Of a DNA stretch of 64,000 bases, positions 48,960 through 57,426 are shown piece after piece (position 1 is the first letter of the stretch; each line of letters begins with the position of its first letter). The stretch is from NCBI GenBank assembly GCA_963801065.1, contig CAWDDG010000007.1:124001-188000 (forward strand). Direction: 5' to 3'. Made by a program: the position numbers and the translations under genes. A model generated the notes under the pieces. That model saw only the letters and a list, made by a program, of their open reading frames with translations. It had not been told where the DNA came from and ran no database searches. This DNA is from CAWDDG01 sp963801065 (GTDB lineage: Bacteria; Actinomycetota; Actinomycetes; Jiangellales; Jiangellaceae).

Positions 48960-50462
48960 TCAGAGCACGCCTGCAGCGGCGTCCTCGACGATCTGGATCA
49001 GTGTGCGCACGCCGGCGCCCGTGCCGCCCTTCGGCGTGTAACCGAACGGTGCGTCGTTGAACGCCGGGCCGGCGATGTCCAGATGTGCCCAGTCGATGCC
49101 GTCTGCCACGAACTCCTTGAGGAAGATGCCGGCCGAGAGCGCTCCGCCCCGACGCTCCCCGATGTTCGCGATATCGGCGATGGGTGAGTCGAGCTTCTCC
49201 CGCAGCTCGGACGGAAGGGGGAGCGGCCACATCTGCTCACCCGCGCGCCCGGACGCGTCGTGGATCTTGTCCAGCAGCGTGTCGTCGTTTGCCATGATCC
49301 CCGAGACGCGGGTGCCGAGCGCGACCACGCATGCGCCGGTCAAGGTGGCGATGTCGACGATGAGGTCCGCCCGGTCCTCGCTCGCGCGCACCAGGGCGTC
49401 GGCAAGGACCAGCCGACCCTCGGCGTCGGTGTTCAGGACCTCGACCGTCTTGCCGCCGTACATCGTCAGCACGTCCGACGGGCGCTGCGCGCTGCCCGAG
49501 GGCATGTTCTCCGCCATCGGCGCGTACGCAGTCACGGCGACCCTGGGCGCGAGCCTGGCGACGGCGACCACGACAGCGATCACGGCCGCTGCGCCGCTCA
49601 TGTCGCACTTCATCGTCACCATTGCGTCGGTGGGCTTGAGCGAGAGCCCGCCGGAGTCGAACGTGATGCCCTTGCCGACCAGGGCGATGTGCTTCTTCGC
49701 CCGGGCCGGCTTGTACGCGATGCGTACCAACCGAGGCGGGTTCGCCGATCCCTGGCCGACGCCGAGGATGCCGCCGTACCCGCCCTTGGCCAGCGCCTTC
49801 TCGTCGAGGATCTCGAGGTCGAGCTTGAGTCCCTTGGCGTGCTTGGCGGCCGCATCGGCGAACGCCACCGGCGCGAGGTCGCGAGCAGGGGTGTTGATCC
49901 AGCTCCGGGTCTGGTTGACCGCCTCGGCGATCACCTCGGCCCGGGCCACGGCCCGTCTGACGGCCCTCGCCTTCACGCCCGCGCCGACGATCGTCGCCGC
50001 AGCGAGTGGTGCCTTCGCATCGCCGGTCTTGTACTCGTCGAACGTGTAGGCGCCGAGCAGCACCCCTTCGGCGATGGCGGCGGCGTCCTCGGGTCCGCTG
50101 ACGGGCAGTGCGAACGCCGCAGTCTCGGTTCCAGCGAGCGCGCGCGCCCCTGCGCCAGCCGCCCGGCGAAGGGCCTCGCGATAGCCCGTTGTGCTCCCTT
50201 CCGGAAGCTTCCCGACGCCCACGGCGACAACGACAGGCGGCTTGGCGGCGCCGTTCGTCGGCAGCTTCGTCACCTCGTCGGCCTTGCCGGTCGCGCCCAG
50301 GTGCTTCAGCGTCGTCGCGAGCGACCTGCGCAGCGCTGCGTCGACGGCCGCCGCGCCCTCGAGCAGGCGCAGGGTGTCGTCCTCGCCCCGCGCGACGGCG
50401 ACGACGATGGCATCGACCTTGATCCCGGTCGGGTCGGCGGAGGACAGGGCGATGGTTGTCAC
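48960..50462 (-). CDS. pepA: leucyl aminopeptidase (M17)
   Basis: About 500 residues. I prefer GTG 50462 (TTGGAG upstream); ATG 50477 is also possible. The M17 C-terminal domain has the two-metal site: LVGKGITFDSGGLSLKPTDAM (Lys and Asp ligands), KCDMSGAAAVIA (Asp), and VEVLNTDAEGRLVLADAL (Asp and Glu, the NTDAEGRL signature), with the catalytic Arg in the same loop. The N-terminal macro-like domain precedes it. It trims N-terminal residues from peptides, as a hexamer. Divergent from gcvT. Homolog pepB is Rv2213 in M. tuberculosis. Confidence 0.96.
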   Translation of the reverse strand: MTTIALSSADPTGIKVDAIVVAVARGEDDTLRLLEGAAAVDAALRRSLATTLKHLGATGKADEVTKLPTNGAAKPPVVVAVGVGKLPEGSTTGYREALRRAAGAGARALAGTETAAFALPVSGPEDAAAIAEGVLLGAYTFDEYKTGDAKAPLAAATIVGAGVKARAVRRAVARAEVIAEAVNQTRSWINTPARDLAPVAFADAAAKHAKGLKLDLEILDEKALAKGGYGGILGVGQGSANPPRLVRIAYKPARAKKHIALVGKGITFDSGGLSLKPTDAMVTMKCDMSGAAAVIAVVVAVARLAPRVAVTAYAPMAENMPSGSAQRPSDVLTMYGGKTVEVLNTDAEGRLVLADALVRASEDRADLIVDIATLTGACVVALGTRVSGIMANDDTLLDKIHDASGRAGEQMWPLPLPSELREKLDSPIADIANIGERRGGALSAGIFLKEFVADGIDWAHLDIAGPAFNDAPFGYTPKGGTGAGVRTLIQIVEDAAAGVL

Positions 50463-50522
50463 GATTCTCCAAGACATCGGGCTGACAGGTCCGCGCGCGA
50501 TGCTACGCGGAGCTGTGATCGA

Positions 50523-50572
50523 GATCTCGGGACACCCGCCGCTGGTCCGACCGCGGCGGCCGTCTCGAGATC
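50523..50572. promoter_or_regulatory. stem-loop in the pepA/gcvT divergent region
   Basis: GATCTCGGGAC (50523-50533) pairs with GTCTCGAGATC (50562-50572) with one mismatch; then CGCCGC (50537-50542) pairs with GCGGCG (50553-50558), loop of 10. Since the genes are divergent, a terminator role is unlikely; it may be an operator or leader structure. I see no glycine riboswitch for gcvT. Confidence 0.5.
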
Positions 50573-50599
50573 ACTGACACGACCATAGAGTTACCCGGC

Positions 50600-51697
50600 G
50601 TGAGCACCCTTCTCCGCAGCCCGCTCCACGACCGGCATGTGGCCCGCGGCGCCAGGTTCGCCGAGTTCGGCGGCTGGGAGATGCCACTGCAGTACTCCGG
50701 AGTCGTCGACGAGCACACGGCGGTCCGCGAGCGCGTCGGGATCTTCGATGTCAGCCACCTGGGCAAGGCGACGGTCACCGGGCCGGGCGCCAGGGCATTC
50801 GTCGACTCCTGCCTGACGAACGCGCTGGACAAGATCGCCCCGGGCAAAGCCCAGTACACGCTCTGCTGCGACGACGCGACCGGCGGTGTCGTCGACGACC
50901 TCATCGCCTACCTGCGGTCGGACGACGATCTCCTGCTCATCCCCAACGCCGCCAACTCCGCCGAGGTCGTGCGCCGTTTCGCAGAGGCTGCGCCGGAAGG
51001 GGTCGTGATCAACGATGCTCACCGCGAGTACGCGGTTCTCGCCGTCCAGGGCACCCACAGCGACGAGGTGCTCGAGGGGCTCGGCCTGCCGACTGGGCAC
51101 GACTACATGGCATTCGCGGACACGACCTGGGACGGTGCCGCGCTGACGGTGTGCAGGACGGGTTACACGGGCGAGCGCGGCTACGAGCTGGTCGTCCCCT
51201 GGGATCACGCCGGAAGTATGTGGGACGCGCTGCTGGCCGCCGGAGCGCCCCACGGGATCCTGCCCTGCGGGCTGGCCGCCCGAGACACATTGCGCACAGA
51301 GATGGGGTATCCCCTGCACGGCCAGGACCTCTCGTTGGAGATCACCCCCGTGCAAGCCAGCGCCGGGTGGGCGGTCGGCTGGGACAAGCCGGCGTTCTGG
51401 GGGCGGGACGCCCTCCTCTCCGAGCGGGCGTCCGGCCCGGCCCGCCGGCTGCGCGGCATCAGCGCCCTGGGCCGCGGCATCCCACGCCCGGGCATGACGG
51501 TCGCGGTCGGTGGCGAGACCGCGGGTCGGGTGACGTCCGGAACATTCTCGCCGACCCTGCGCAAGGGCATCGGCCTCGCGCTGCTGCCGCCGGAGGTCCC
51601 GGACGGCGACCGGGTCGACGTCGATGTCCGGGGACGGGCCGAGCCGTTCGAGGTCGTCCGCCCACCATTCGTGCAGCCCTCCACCCGCGAGGAGTAG
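50600..51697 (+). CDS. gcvT: glycine cleavage system T protein (aminomethyltransferase)
   Basis: 365 residues from GTG 50600. LLRSPLHDRHVARGARFAEFGGWEMPLQYSGVVDEHTAVRERVGIFDVSHLGKATVTGPGA is the N-terminal folate domain with catalytic Asp region; ALGRRGYTGERGYELVV-like text (RTGYTGERGYELVVPW) is the conserved central motif; TSGTFSPTLRKGIGLALLP is near the C-terminus. It takes the aminomethyl group from the lipoyl-H protein and makes methylene-tetrahydrofolate. It relies on LipA/LipB-made lipoate and Lpd (L protein). No gcvP or gcvH is in this window. Confidence 0.96.
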   Translation: MSTLLRSPLHDRHVARGARFAEFGGWEMPLQYSGVVDEHTAVRERVGIFDVSHLGKATVTGPGARAFVDSCLTNALDKIAPGKAQYTLCCDDATGGVVDDLIAYLRSDDDLLLIPNAANSAEVVRRFAEAAPEGVVINDAHREYAVLAVQGTHSDEVLEGLGLPTGHDYMAFADTTWDGAALTVCRTGYTGERGYELVVPWDHAGSMWDALLAAGAPHGILPCGLAARDTLRTEMGYPLHGQDLSLEITPVQASAGWAVGWDKPAFWGRDALLSERASGPARRLRGISALGRGIPRPGMTVAVGGETAGRVTSGTFSPTLRKGIGLALLPPEVPDGDRVDVDVRGRAEPFEVVRPPFVQPSTREE

Positions 51698-51890
51698 CCG
51701 GCGGGTCCTGGAGACGCCGGCCCCTAGCTCACCGAGTCTCCGCCGTGGCCCCTTGCCGTCTGTTGGACCGCTTCCACGCGGCGGGTGACGCACGTGCCAT
51801 CGGTTGGCATCTCCGTGACCTGCCTACGAGCGACGAGTCGGCCCGCGAGCGTCACACAGATTGCTGACGCACGGATGCCTCACACCGGTA
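51698..51890. other. intergenic between gcvT and cobT (converging)
   Basis: 193 bases between two converging genes. I see no convincing terminator or gene here; a 40-codon frame at 51746-51868 is not supported. Confidence 0.4.
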
Positions 51891-52937
51891 TCAGCTGATC
51901 TCCGGTTCCGGACCGGGTGAGCCGAGACTCGCCAACAGGGCGGCGGCCGCGCGCAGCGGCGGCACAGCGAGCAGGGCTCCTACGCCGTCGTCGAGGCCGA
52001 TCTGGTAGTCCACCACCGGCGTGAGGCGCAGCCGCTCCAGCAGTGCCGCGTGGCCTGGGTCGGGCGAGCGGTGCCCGGCCACGAGCCAGTGTGTGACCCT
52101 GGTGCTCACGCGTCGGGCGACGACGGCCGCGGCGCACGTGACCAGACCGTCGAGCACGACCGGCGTGCGGCGGACGGCGCTCTGGACGAGGAAGCCGGTC
52201 AGCGCTGCGAACTCGGCGCCCCCGACCGCGGCCAGCAGGTCGATCATGTCACCGCCGCCACCCAGCACGCGGCGGCCGCGCCGGGCCGCGTCGCGGACGG
52301 CGGCACACGAGTGCATCCAGGCCCGGTCGTCGGCCACGGAGCGGCTGCCGATGACGGACGCCACGTCCTTACTGGTCAGCAACGTCGCGAGTGTCCACGC
52401 GGACACCGCGCCGCCGGCCCCGACACCGGCCGCCACCAGCAATTCGGTTCCGCTGTCGACCTCCTCGTCGGCGACGGTGACGCCTGCGGTGAACGCGGCC
52501 GCGGCCTCGGCCCGGGTGAGCGCATCCTCGATGTCGATCCGGCCCGAGCCGCGCCGGACCTTGTGCTGGGTGACGGCGGCCGGCAGGCCGGTTCCGTCCA
52601 CGGCGACGTCGACGACTCGTGTACTTGCGCCGGCCAGCTCGGCGAGGACGTTCGTAGGTCCCGCGCCGGCCAGGAGCGCGCGCACGGTGGCCGCCGTTTC
52701 CGGTGCCTCGGTCTCCGTCGTGTCATGGTCGCCGGCGAAGACGACGAGCCGAACCCGCTCCAGCGGCGCGGTGGGGCACCGGCCCTGCGTAGCCGCGAGC
52801 CAGATGCCGAGCTCACCGAGCCGACCGAGCGAGCCTTCCGGACGCGAATGCTCCTCGAGCAGGTCCGTCGCCTGTCGGCGGGCTCCGTCGTCCGGCAGCG
52901 CGACTCTCGCGGCGATCTCGGTCAGGTCGAGGGCCAT
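51891..52937 (-). CDS. cobT: nicotinate-nucleotide:dimethylbenzimidazole phosphoribosyltransferase
   Basis: 348 residues. Family motifs: PEGSLGRLGELGIWLAATQG near the start, VFAGDHDTTET (loop with phosphate-binding GDH), VGAGGAVSAWTLATLLT, VRDAARRGRRVLGGGGDMIDLLAAVGGAEFAALTGFLV and the C-terminal HRSPDPGHAALLERLRLTPVVDYQIGLDDGVGALLA, with the catalytic Glu region near the C-terminus. It makes alpha-ribazole phosphate for the lower ligand of cobalamin. ATG 52937. The histidine phosphatase at 4.8-5.9 kb may be the alpha-ribazole phosphatase partner. Confidence 0.95.
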   Translation of the reverse strand: MALDLTEIAARVALPDDGARRQATDLLEEHSRPEGSLGRLGELGIWLAATQGRCPTAPLERVRLVVFAGDHDTTETEAPETAATVRALLAGAGPTNVLAELAGASTRVVDVAVDGTGLPAAVTQHKVRRGSGRIDIEDALTRAEAAAAFTAGVTVADEEVDSGTELLVAAGVGAGGAVSAWTLATLLTSKDVASVIGSRSVADDRAWMHSCAAVRDAARRGRRVLGGGGDMIDLLAAVGGAEFAALTGFLVQSAVRRTPVVLDGLVTCAAAVVARRVSTRVTHWLVAGHRSPDPGHAALLERLRLTPVVDYQIGLDDGVGALLAVPPLRAAAALLASLGSPGPEPEIS

Positions 52938-53012
52938 GCGCCGTCCTCAGCCGGGATGCTCTGACCCGAGAACCATAGGAGGTCGGGCGCGCCGATCGCC
53001 CCGGGACGTGAG

Positions 53013-53052
53013 GGGACCGTCCCCGTCGTCCCCATACGACGAGGACGGTCCC
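53013..53052. other. strong hairpin upstream of cobT
   Basis: GGGACCGTCCCCGTCGT (53013-53029) against ACGACGAGGACGGTCCC (53036-53052): 16 of 17 positions pair, 6-base loop. It lies 76 bases upstream of cobT, divergent from the gene at 53237. No cobalamin riboswitch features (no B12 box) are seen. Either a cobT leader element or a terminator of a lost gene. Confidence 0.6.
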
Positions 53053-53236
53053 GCCCCCCAACACGGTCCGGCCGGCTGATCCCCCCGTTGACGGCCGACG
53101 CTTCCCGTGCCCATCAAGACGCAGGCAAAGGCCCGGGATGACGCGGCTTCTGGAACGGATGTCGGCGGGACCGGATGGGCGGTTCGCCCAGCCGGCCGCG
53201 GTAGCCTCGCCACGCACGCGACGCGAGGAGACGGCG

Positions 53237-53458
53237 ATGGCCTGGATCTGGCGCTACCTGGACGGGAGCGGCGCGGAGGTGCCGCCGGCCGACGTGTCCG
53301 GCGGAGGCGACGGCAGCGGGTTCGTCACCCAATCCGATGCGGAGTCCTGGTTGGGAGAGCGGTGGCGGGCACTCGCCGAGGCCGGGGTCGAGGCCGTCAT
53401 CTTGCTCGAGGACGGCCGGCAGGTTTATGGCCCGATGAGCCTGCAACCGCCGGACTGA
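53237..53458 (+). CDS. small conserved hypothetical protein
   Basis: 73 residues from ATG 53237 (GAGGAG about 8-13 bases upstream): WIWRYLDGSGAEVPPADVSGGGDGSGFVTQSDAESWLGERWRALAEAGVEAVILLEDGRQVYGPMSLQPP. The WRYLDxxG start and SQSDAESWLGExWRxLLxxGVxxVxLxEDGxxVYGPMSLxP pattern is a conserved actinobacterial family with no known role. The stop overlaps the tail of the converging GNAT gene by 34 bases. Confidence 0.8.
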   Translation: MAWIWRYLDGSGAEVPPADVSGGGDGSGFVTQSDAESWLGERWRALAEAGVEAVILLEDGRQVYGPMSLQPPD

Positions 53459-53932
53459 GGGCCCGCTCTTCCCCCTGGTCCGGGAGGCTCGAGATCCTTG
53501 CCGAAACTCCGCGCGAGCCCCGTCCCGGCATGGAAACCGAAGACCGGGATCGACACGTAGCCGCTGGACTCGTACAACGAGATCGCCTCGGGCTGGCGCA
53601 AGCCCGTCTCCAGGACGATCCTGCGGTACCCGGCAGCAGCCGCACGGCTCTCCAGGTCGGCGAGCAGGCGGCGGGCGTAACCCCACCCCGCGGCGATCCT
53701 CGACGACGTACATCCTCTTGATCTCGGCCGCGTCGTCATCGTGGCGCCGGAAGCCGCCGGACGCGACTGGTTCGGCACCGGCGAACCCGACAAGGAAGAC
53801 ACCTTCGGGCGGGGCGAACTCGGCCGGGTCGACCGGCGTCTCGTCCTCGCCGCCGTAGCGCTCGACGTACTCCTGTTGGAGCTCGGCCTCGAGGGCGCGG
53901 ACGACCGGGTCGGTGTAGGCGAGCGCACGCAA
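53425..53932 (-). pseudogene. GNAT acetyltransferase with frameshift
   Basis: From TTG near 53932 (start uncertain): LAYTDPVVRALEAELQQEYVERYGGEDETPVDPAEFAPPEGVFLVGFAG, EPVASGGFRRHDDDAAEIKRMYVVEDRRG, then the frame changes near 53690 in a run of G (GTGGGGTTACGCC); removing one G gives GYARRLLADLESRAAAAGYRRIVLETGLRQPEAISLYESSGYVSIPVFG, the acetyl-CoA-binding part (RRGxGxA) of GNAT. Intact length near 165. It is the first of a run of shifts in 53.4-57 kb. Confidence 0.85.
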
Positions 53933-53980
53933 GCACGAAATCCGGGGACGCGGACGCCGCCCTCGCGGGAAGCGCCGCGC

Positions 53981-54569
53981 TCACACCGAGGCCCCGGGCT
54001 TCACCGTCGGCTTCGGGAGCCGGAGCTTGCGTATCTGCGTCGACCGGGCGATCGCGTAGAAGACGTGGCCGCGACCTGTGTCATCGGGGAAGCGCTTGCG
54101 GATCTCGCGCTTGATCCGGAAACGGAGCACCGTCAGATCGACGATCACCAGCAGCATCGAACCCACCCACAGGAACGTCGAGAAGATCCGCACCTGCGGC
54201 GAGTTCACGAAGCTGGTGATCAGCACCAGGAGGACGATCGGCAGGAAGAACTCCGCCACCGTGCGGCGTGAGTCGACGTAGTCCCGCAGGAACTTCCGGA
54301 CCGGACCCTTGTCGCGCTCGAGAAAGCCGCTCTCGTCGCCGGAGACCATGGCCCGCCGGGTGCGCGAGCGCTGGGTACGGGCGAGCTCTCGCTCACGGCG
54401 AAGCGCCTCCCGGCGGGTGAGCGGCGGCTTGACCCGCTGCTTGCGGGCTTCCTCGGCCTCGCGGCGGGTGGGCGTCGGGTCGGCCCTTGCCGGTCGCCTG
54501 AGCTTCCGCGCCGGACGGGCCGGCGGCGGGGTCGGCGGGCTGGTCTGCGGTGGTGCGGCGGCGGAACAC
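53981..54569 (-). pseudogene. DUF3043 membrane protein with frameshift
   Basis: From GTG 54569: FRRRTTADQPADPAAGPSGAEAQATGKGRP, the expected start of the family. The frame changes near 54480; after removal of one base (CCCGACGCCC) it continues PTPTRREAEEARKQRVKPPLTRREALRRERELARTQRSRTRRAMVSGDESGFLERDKGPVRKFLRDYVDSRRTVAEFF, then two membrane helices (about residues 110-130 and 138-158) and VLRFRIKREIRKRFPDDTGRGHVFYAIARSTQIRKLRLPKP. This is the actinobacterial DUF3043 family of unknown function. Only the N-terminus is affected; a start at an internal codon could rescue most of it. Confidence 0.85.
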
Positions 54570-54687
54570 GTAGCCAAGAGTAGGTCAGCCCGGAGACCGG
54601 CCTGCCCACGAGGACCCCGACGTCGTAGGGTTGGTGGAAATAACCGCAGTCCGCCTACCGCGCATCACGAAAGGGCTACCGGGCCAG

Positions 54688-55491
54688 ATGGGGATCCTCC
54701 AGCGCATGTCCATGATCTTCCGGGCCAAGGCCGATCGGGCGCTCGACCGTGCCGAGGACCCCCGGGAGACCCTCGACTACTCGTACAAGAAGCAGCTCGA
54801 ACTGCTTCAGAAGGTGCGCCGGGGGGTCGCCGACGTCGCGACCAGCCGCAAGCGCATCGAGGTCCAGATCTCCCAGCTCTCGGGGCAGGGAACCAAGCTC
54901 CAGGACCAGGCGCAACGGGCACTTTCGCTCGGCCGCGAGGATCTCGCCCGCGAGGCCCTCACCCGCAGGTCCGGACTCGAGACCCAGATCATCGACCTGC
55001 AGACCCAGCACTCCGCCCTGCAGGGCGAGGAGGAAAAGCTCACTCTCGCCGCCCAGCGGCTGCAGGCCAAGGTCGAGGCCTTCCGCACCAGGAAGGAGAC
55101 GATCAAGGCGAGCTATACCGCCGCCGAGGCCCAGACCCGCATCGGCGAGGCGTTCACGGGCATCTCCGAGGAGATGAGCGACGTCGGCATGGCGGTGCAA
55201 CGTGCCGAGGACAAGACCGCTGCCATGCAGGCCAGGGCCGGCGCCATCGACGAACTGCTCGCCTCGGGCGCCCTCGAGGACCCGACCGGCATCGCCAAGG
55301 ACGACATCACCGCCGAGCTCGACCGGCTGGCGTCGACGAGCGACGTCGAGCTCGAGCTGGCCCGAATGAAGCAGGAGCTCACGGCCGGTCCCGCCGAGCC
55401 GCCGCGCCAGATCGAGGGTCAGGCGCAGCCCACTGGCGACCCGCTCGCGACGCCGCAGAGCCAGCCCCAGCAGGACGAGGGCCGGCCGTGA
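54688..55491 (+). CDS. pspA: PspA/IM30 family membrane-stress protein
   Basis: 267 residues. I choose ATG 54688 (GILQRMSMIFRAKADRALDRAEDPRETLDYSY), because the first helix that binds membranes begins here; upstream in-frame text is not conserved. The rest is a long coiled coil (about 25-215) with Gln/Glu/Arg-rich heptads, typical of PspA/IM30/Vipp1. Pro/Gln-rich tail. The family assembles ESCRT-III-like rods on the inner membrane and protects it under stress. It heads a four-gene operon: pspA, pspAA, htpX, pspAB; the stop overlaps pspAA (GTGA). Confidence 0.93.
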   Translation: MGILQRMSMIFRAKADRALDRAEDPRETLDYSYKKQLELLQKVRRGVADVATSRKRIEVQISQLSGQGTKLQDQAQRALSLGREDLAREALTRRSGLETQIIDLQTQHSALQGEEEKLTLAAQRLQAKVEAFRTRKETIKASYTAAEAQTRIGEAFTGISEEMSDVGMAVQRAEDKTAAMQARAGAIDELLASGALEDPTGIAKDDITAELDRLASTSDVELELARMKQELTAGPAEPPRQIEGQAQPTGDPLATPQSQPQQDEGRP

Positions 55492-55766
55492 TCGTCCGCA
55501 TCATGGGCGAAGGGCAGTTGGCGGTCGACGACTCCCGCATGCGTGAGCTCAACAGCCTCGACGACGCTCTGGGTGCGGCGATCGAGTCCGGGGACGACGA
55601 GCGGTTCCGGAGGGCCTTGATGGCGTTGCTCGACGCCGTCCGGGCCCGCGGCACGCCGCTCGCCGACGACGTCCTGGTCGACAGCGACCTGGTACTTCCG
55701 TATGCGGAGGCGCACATCGACGAGGTTCGGGAGATGCTCTCCGGCGAGGGCCTGATTCCCGGCTGA
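55488..55766 (+). CDS. pspAA: PspA-associated protein PspAA
   Basis: 92 residues from GTG 55488, overlapping the pspA stop by 4 bases: IVRIMGEGQLAVDDSRMRELNSLDDALGAAIESGDDERFRRALMALLDAVRARGTPLADD, then DLVLPYAEAHIDEVREMLSGEGLIPG. This matches the small PspAA family (beta-hairpin VRIMGEGQ(Y/L) start, helical end) of Actinobacteria. It binds or regulates PspA in proposals; the mechanism is unknown. Unbroken frame. Confidence 0.9.
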   Translation: MIVRIMGEGQLAVDDSRMRELNSLDDALGAAIESGDDERFRRALMALLDAVRARGTPLADDVLVDSDLVLPYAEAHIDEVREMLSGEGLIPG

Positions 55767-55928
55767 CCGGCGTGCCACCGGCCGGGCGCGATCGACCAGG
55801 TCAAACACCCCGGCCGGCGCTTCGCCAGGCCTGCCGCATGGTCAAGCGCCGCAAAGGCAAGGTGAAGGAACTGCGACCGGCGCCACCTCGTTGGACGGGT
55901 GACGATCCGGCGACAGACAGGAGGCGCT
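55767..55928. other. intergenic between pspAA and htpX
   Basis: 162 bases on the same transcript. A frame from 55838 (VKRRKGKVKELRPAPPRW) is short and unsupported. The last bases carry the htpX ribosome site AGGAGG. Confidence 0.4.
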
Positions 55929-56831
55929 GTGGCGCAGACGAGGTTCCGTCCGGACCGCGGGCTTTCGGCCCGGATGGTGCTCACGATGCTGTTGCTGGCG
56001 GCCCTCTACGTCGTGCTCGATCGTCGCCATCAGCCAGTACACCAGCGGCGGTTGGTGGCTCGGCCTGATCATCGGCGTGGGCGCCTTCTGGGCCCAGTGG
56101 TATTTCTCGGACACGTTGGCGCTCAGGGCGATGAGGGCCCGGGAGGTCGCCCCGGAGGAGGCGCCCGAGCTGCATGCGATGGTCGACCGGCTCTGTGCTC
56201 AGGCGAACATGCCCAAGCCGCGCGTCGCCATCGCCGATGTGGACCTGCCCAACGCCTTCGCTACCGGCCGCAGCCCGCAACGTGCCGTCGTGTGCGCCAC
56301 CACCGGCCTCATGCGCCGGTTCGAGCAAGGAAGAGCTGGAGGGCGTCGTGGCCCACGAGCTGTCGCACGTGGCGCACCGCGACGTCACGGTGATGACCAT
56401 CGCCTCGGTCGTGGGCCTGCTCGCCGGGTTGCTGACTCGGATTGCGCTCTGGGGCGGCATGGGGCGGCAACGTGACAACAACGCCGCGATGGTCGCGCTT
56501 ATGGTCACGGTCGTCGCCATAGTCGTGTACGCGGTGAGCTTCCTGCTGACCAGGCTGCTCTCCCGCTACCGCGAGCTGGCGGCCGACCGGGCCGGCGCGA
56601 TCCTGACCGGGCAGCCATCTCAGCTGGCCAACGCACTGACCAAGATCACGGGCCAGATGAGCCAGATCCCCACCCGGGACCTGCGCGCGGCCGAGCCGTA
56701 CAACGCGTTCTTCGTCGTTCCCGCCCTCACCGGAAAGGCGGATCTCGGGTCGCTCTTCGCGAGCGCATCCACCGCTGGAGAAGCGCCTCGAGCAGTTGGC
56801 CAAGATCTCCGTCGAGCTCGGCCGGGAGTGA
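55929..56831 (+). pseudogene. htpX: HtpX-like M48 zinc metalloprotease with three frame changes
   Basis: GTG 55929 has AGGAGG 5-10 bases upstream. The protein is seen in three frames: AQTRFRPDRGLSARMVLTMLLLAALYVVL (membrane helix), then LIVAISQYTSGGWWLGLIIGVGAFWAQWYFSDTLALRAMRAREVAPEEAPELHAMVDRLCAQA, then KEELEGVVAHELSHVAHRDVTVM (HELSH zinc motif with catalytic Glu) and FLLTRLLSRYRELAADRAGA with the third ligand Glu; then HPPLEKRLEQLAKISVELGRE to stop 56829-56831. Frame changes near 56018, 56326 and 56767, each removable by deleting one base. Intact length near 300. It would degrade misfolded membrane proteins. Confidence 0.88.
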
Positions 56832-56833
56832 CT

Positions 56834-57401
56834 GTGGGTCTGCTCGACGCACTCCTCGGCCGGTCCCGCCAGGCCCAGCCGAACCTCGACGCTCTGTTCT
56901 CGCTGCCCAGCGCCGCCTTGACCCTGGAGGCGGCGTCCGAGATCCGGCCCGACGGGCGTGGGAGCCGTGTGCTTCCGGGAGGCCGAGGGCGGTCCGTTCG
57001 CCCGCCTGAAGGCCGAGATCACCACCCTGTTGGGTGGCTCCGAGCCGGAGGAGGTCCGAGACGAGCACGGCTACACCTGGCTGGTCGTCCGTCGTCCGGC
57101 TTCCGACGTCCCCGCGCTCGTCACCGACCTGCACGCCGTGAACACGACGCTCGAGGCAGCGGGCTTCGGACCCACATTGTTGTGCTCGACGGTGGGACTG
57201 CGGACCGCGGCGGGCCAACCGCTCGCGCTGGTCTACCTCTACAAACGGGGCACGTTCTACCCGTTCGCACCGGTCGATGCGACGGCTCAGCGTCGCGACT
57301 CGGCGCTCGAGCTGCAGGTTCGGGCGCTGATCGCCGGCGATCTACCGATCGAGACCGACGTCACCCGGTGGTTCCCCGTCTGGGGCGCGCCAGGCGTTTA
57401 G
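56834..57401 (+). pseudogene. pspAB: PspA-associated protein PspAB with one frame change
   Basis: From GTG 56834 (GGGAG about 5-9 bases upstream): GLLDALLGRSRQAQPNLDALFSLPSAALTLEAASEIRP, then a change near 56951; deleting one G in CGGCCCGACGGGC gives TGVGAVCFREAEGGPFARLKAEITTLLGG and runs on to GLRTAAGQPLALVYLYKRGTFYPFAPVDATAQRRDSALELQVRALIAGDLPIETDVTRWFPVWG, stop at 57399-57401. The family is PspAB, found with PspA, PspAA and HtpX. Function unknown; about 190 residues if intact. Confidence 0.88.
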
Positions 57402-57426
57402 CCGCCGCACTGGTTCACGAGGTCGG

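Noticed and set aside
50480..50599. Glycine riboswitch upstream of gcvT
   Set aside because: I looked for the tandem glycine-aptamer pattern; only a simple stem-loop is present.
51746..51868. A 40-codon frame between gcvT and cobT
   Set aside because: No ribosome site of note and no family resemblance.
52938..53236. Cobalamin riboswitch upstream of cobT
   Set aside because: No B12-box-like text; only one strong hairpin is seen.
55838..55928. A short basic frame (VKRRKGKVKELRPAPPRW) before htpX
   Set aside because: Too short, no ribosome site, not known in this operon.
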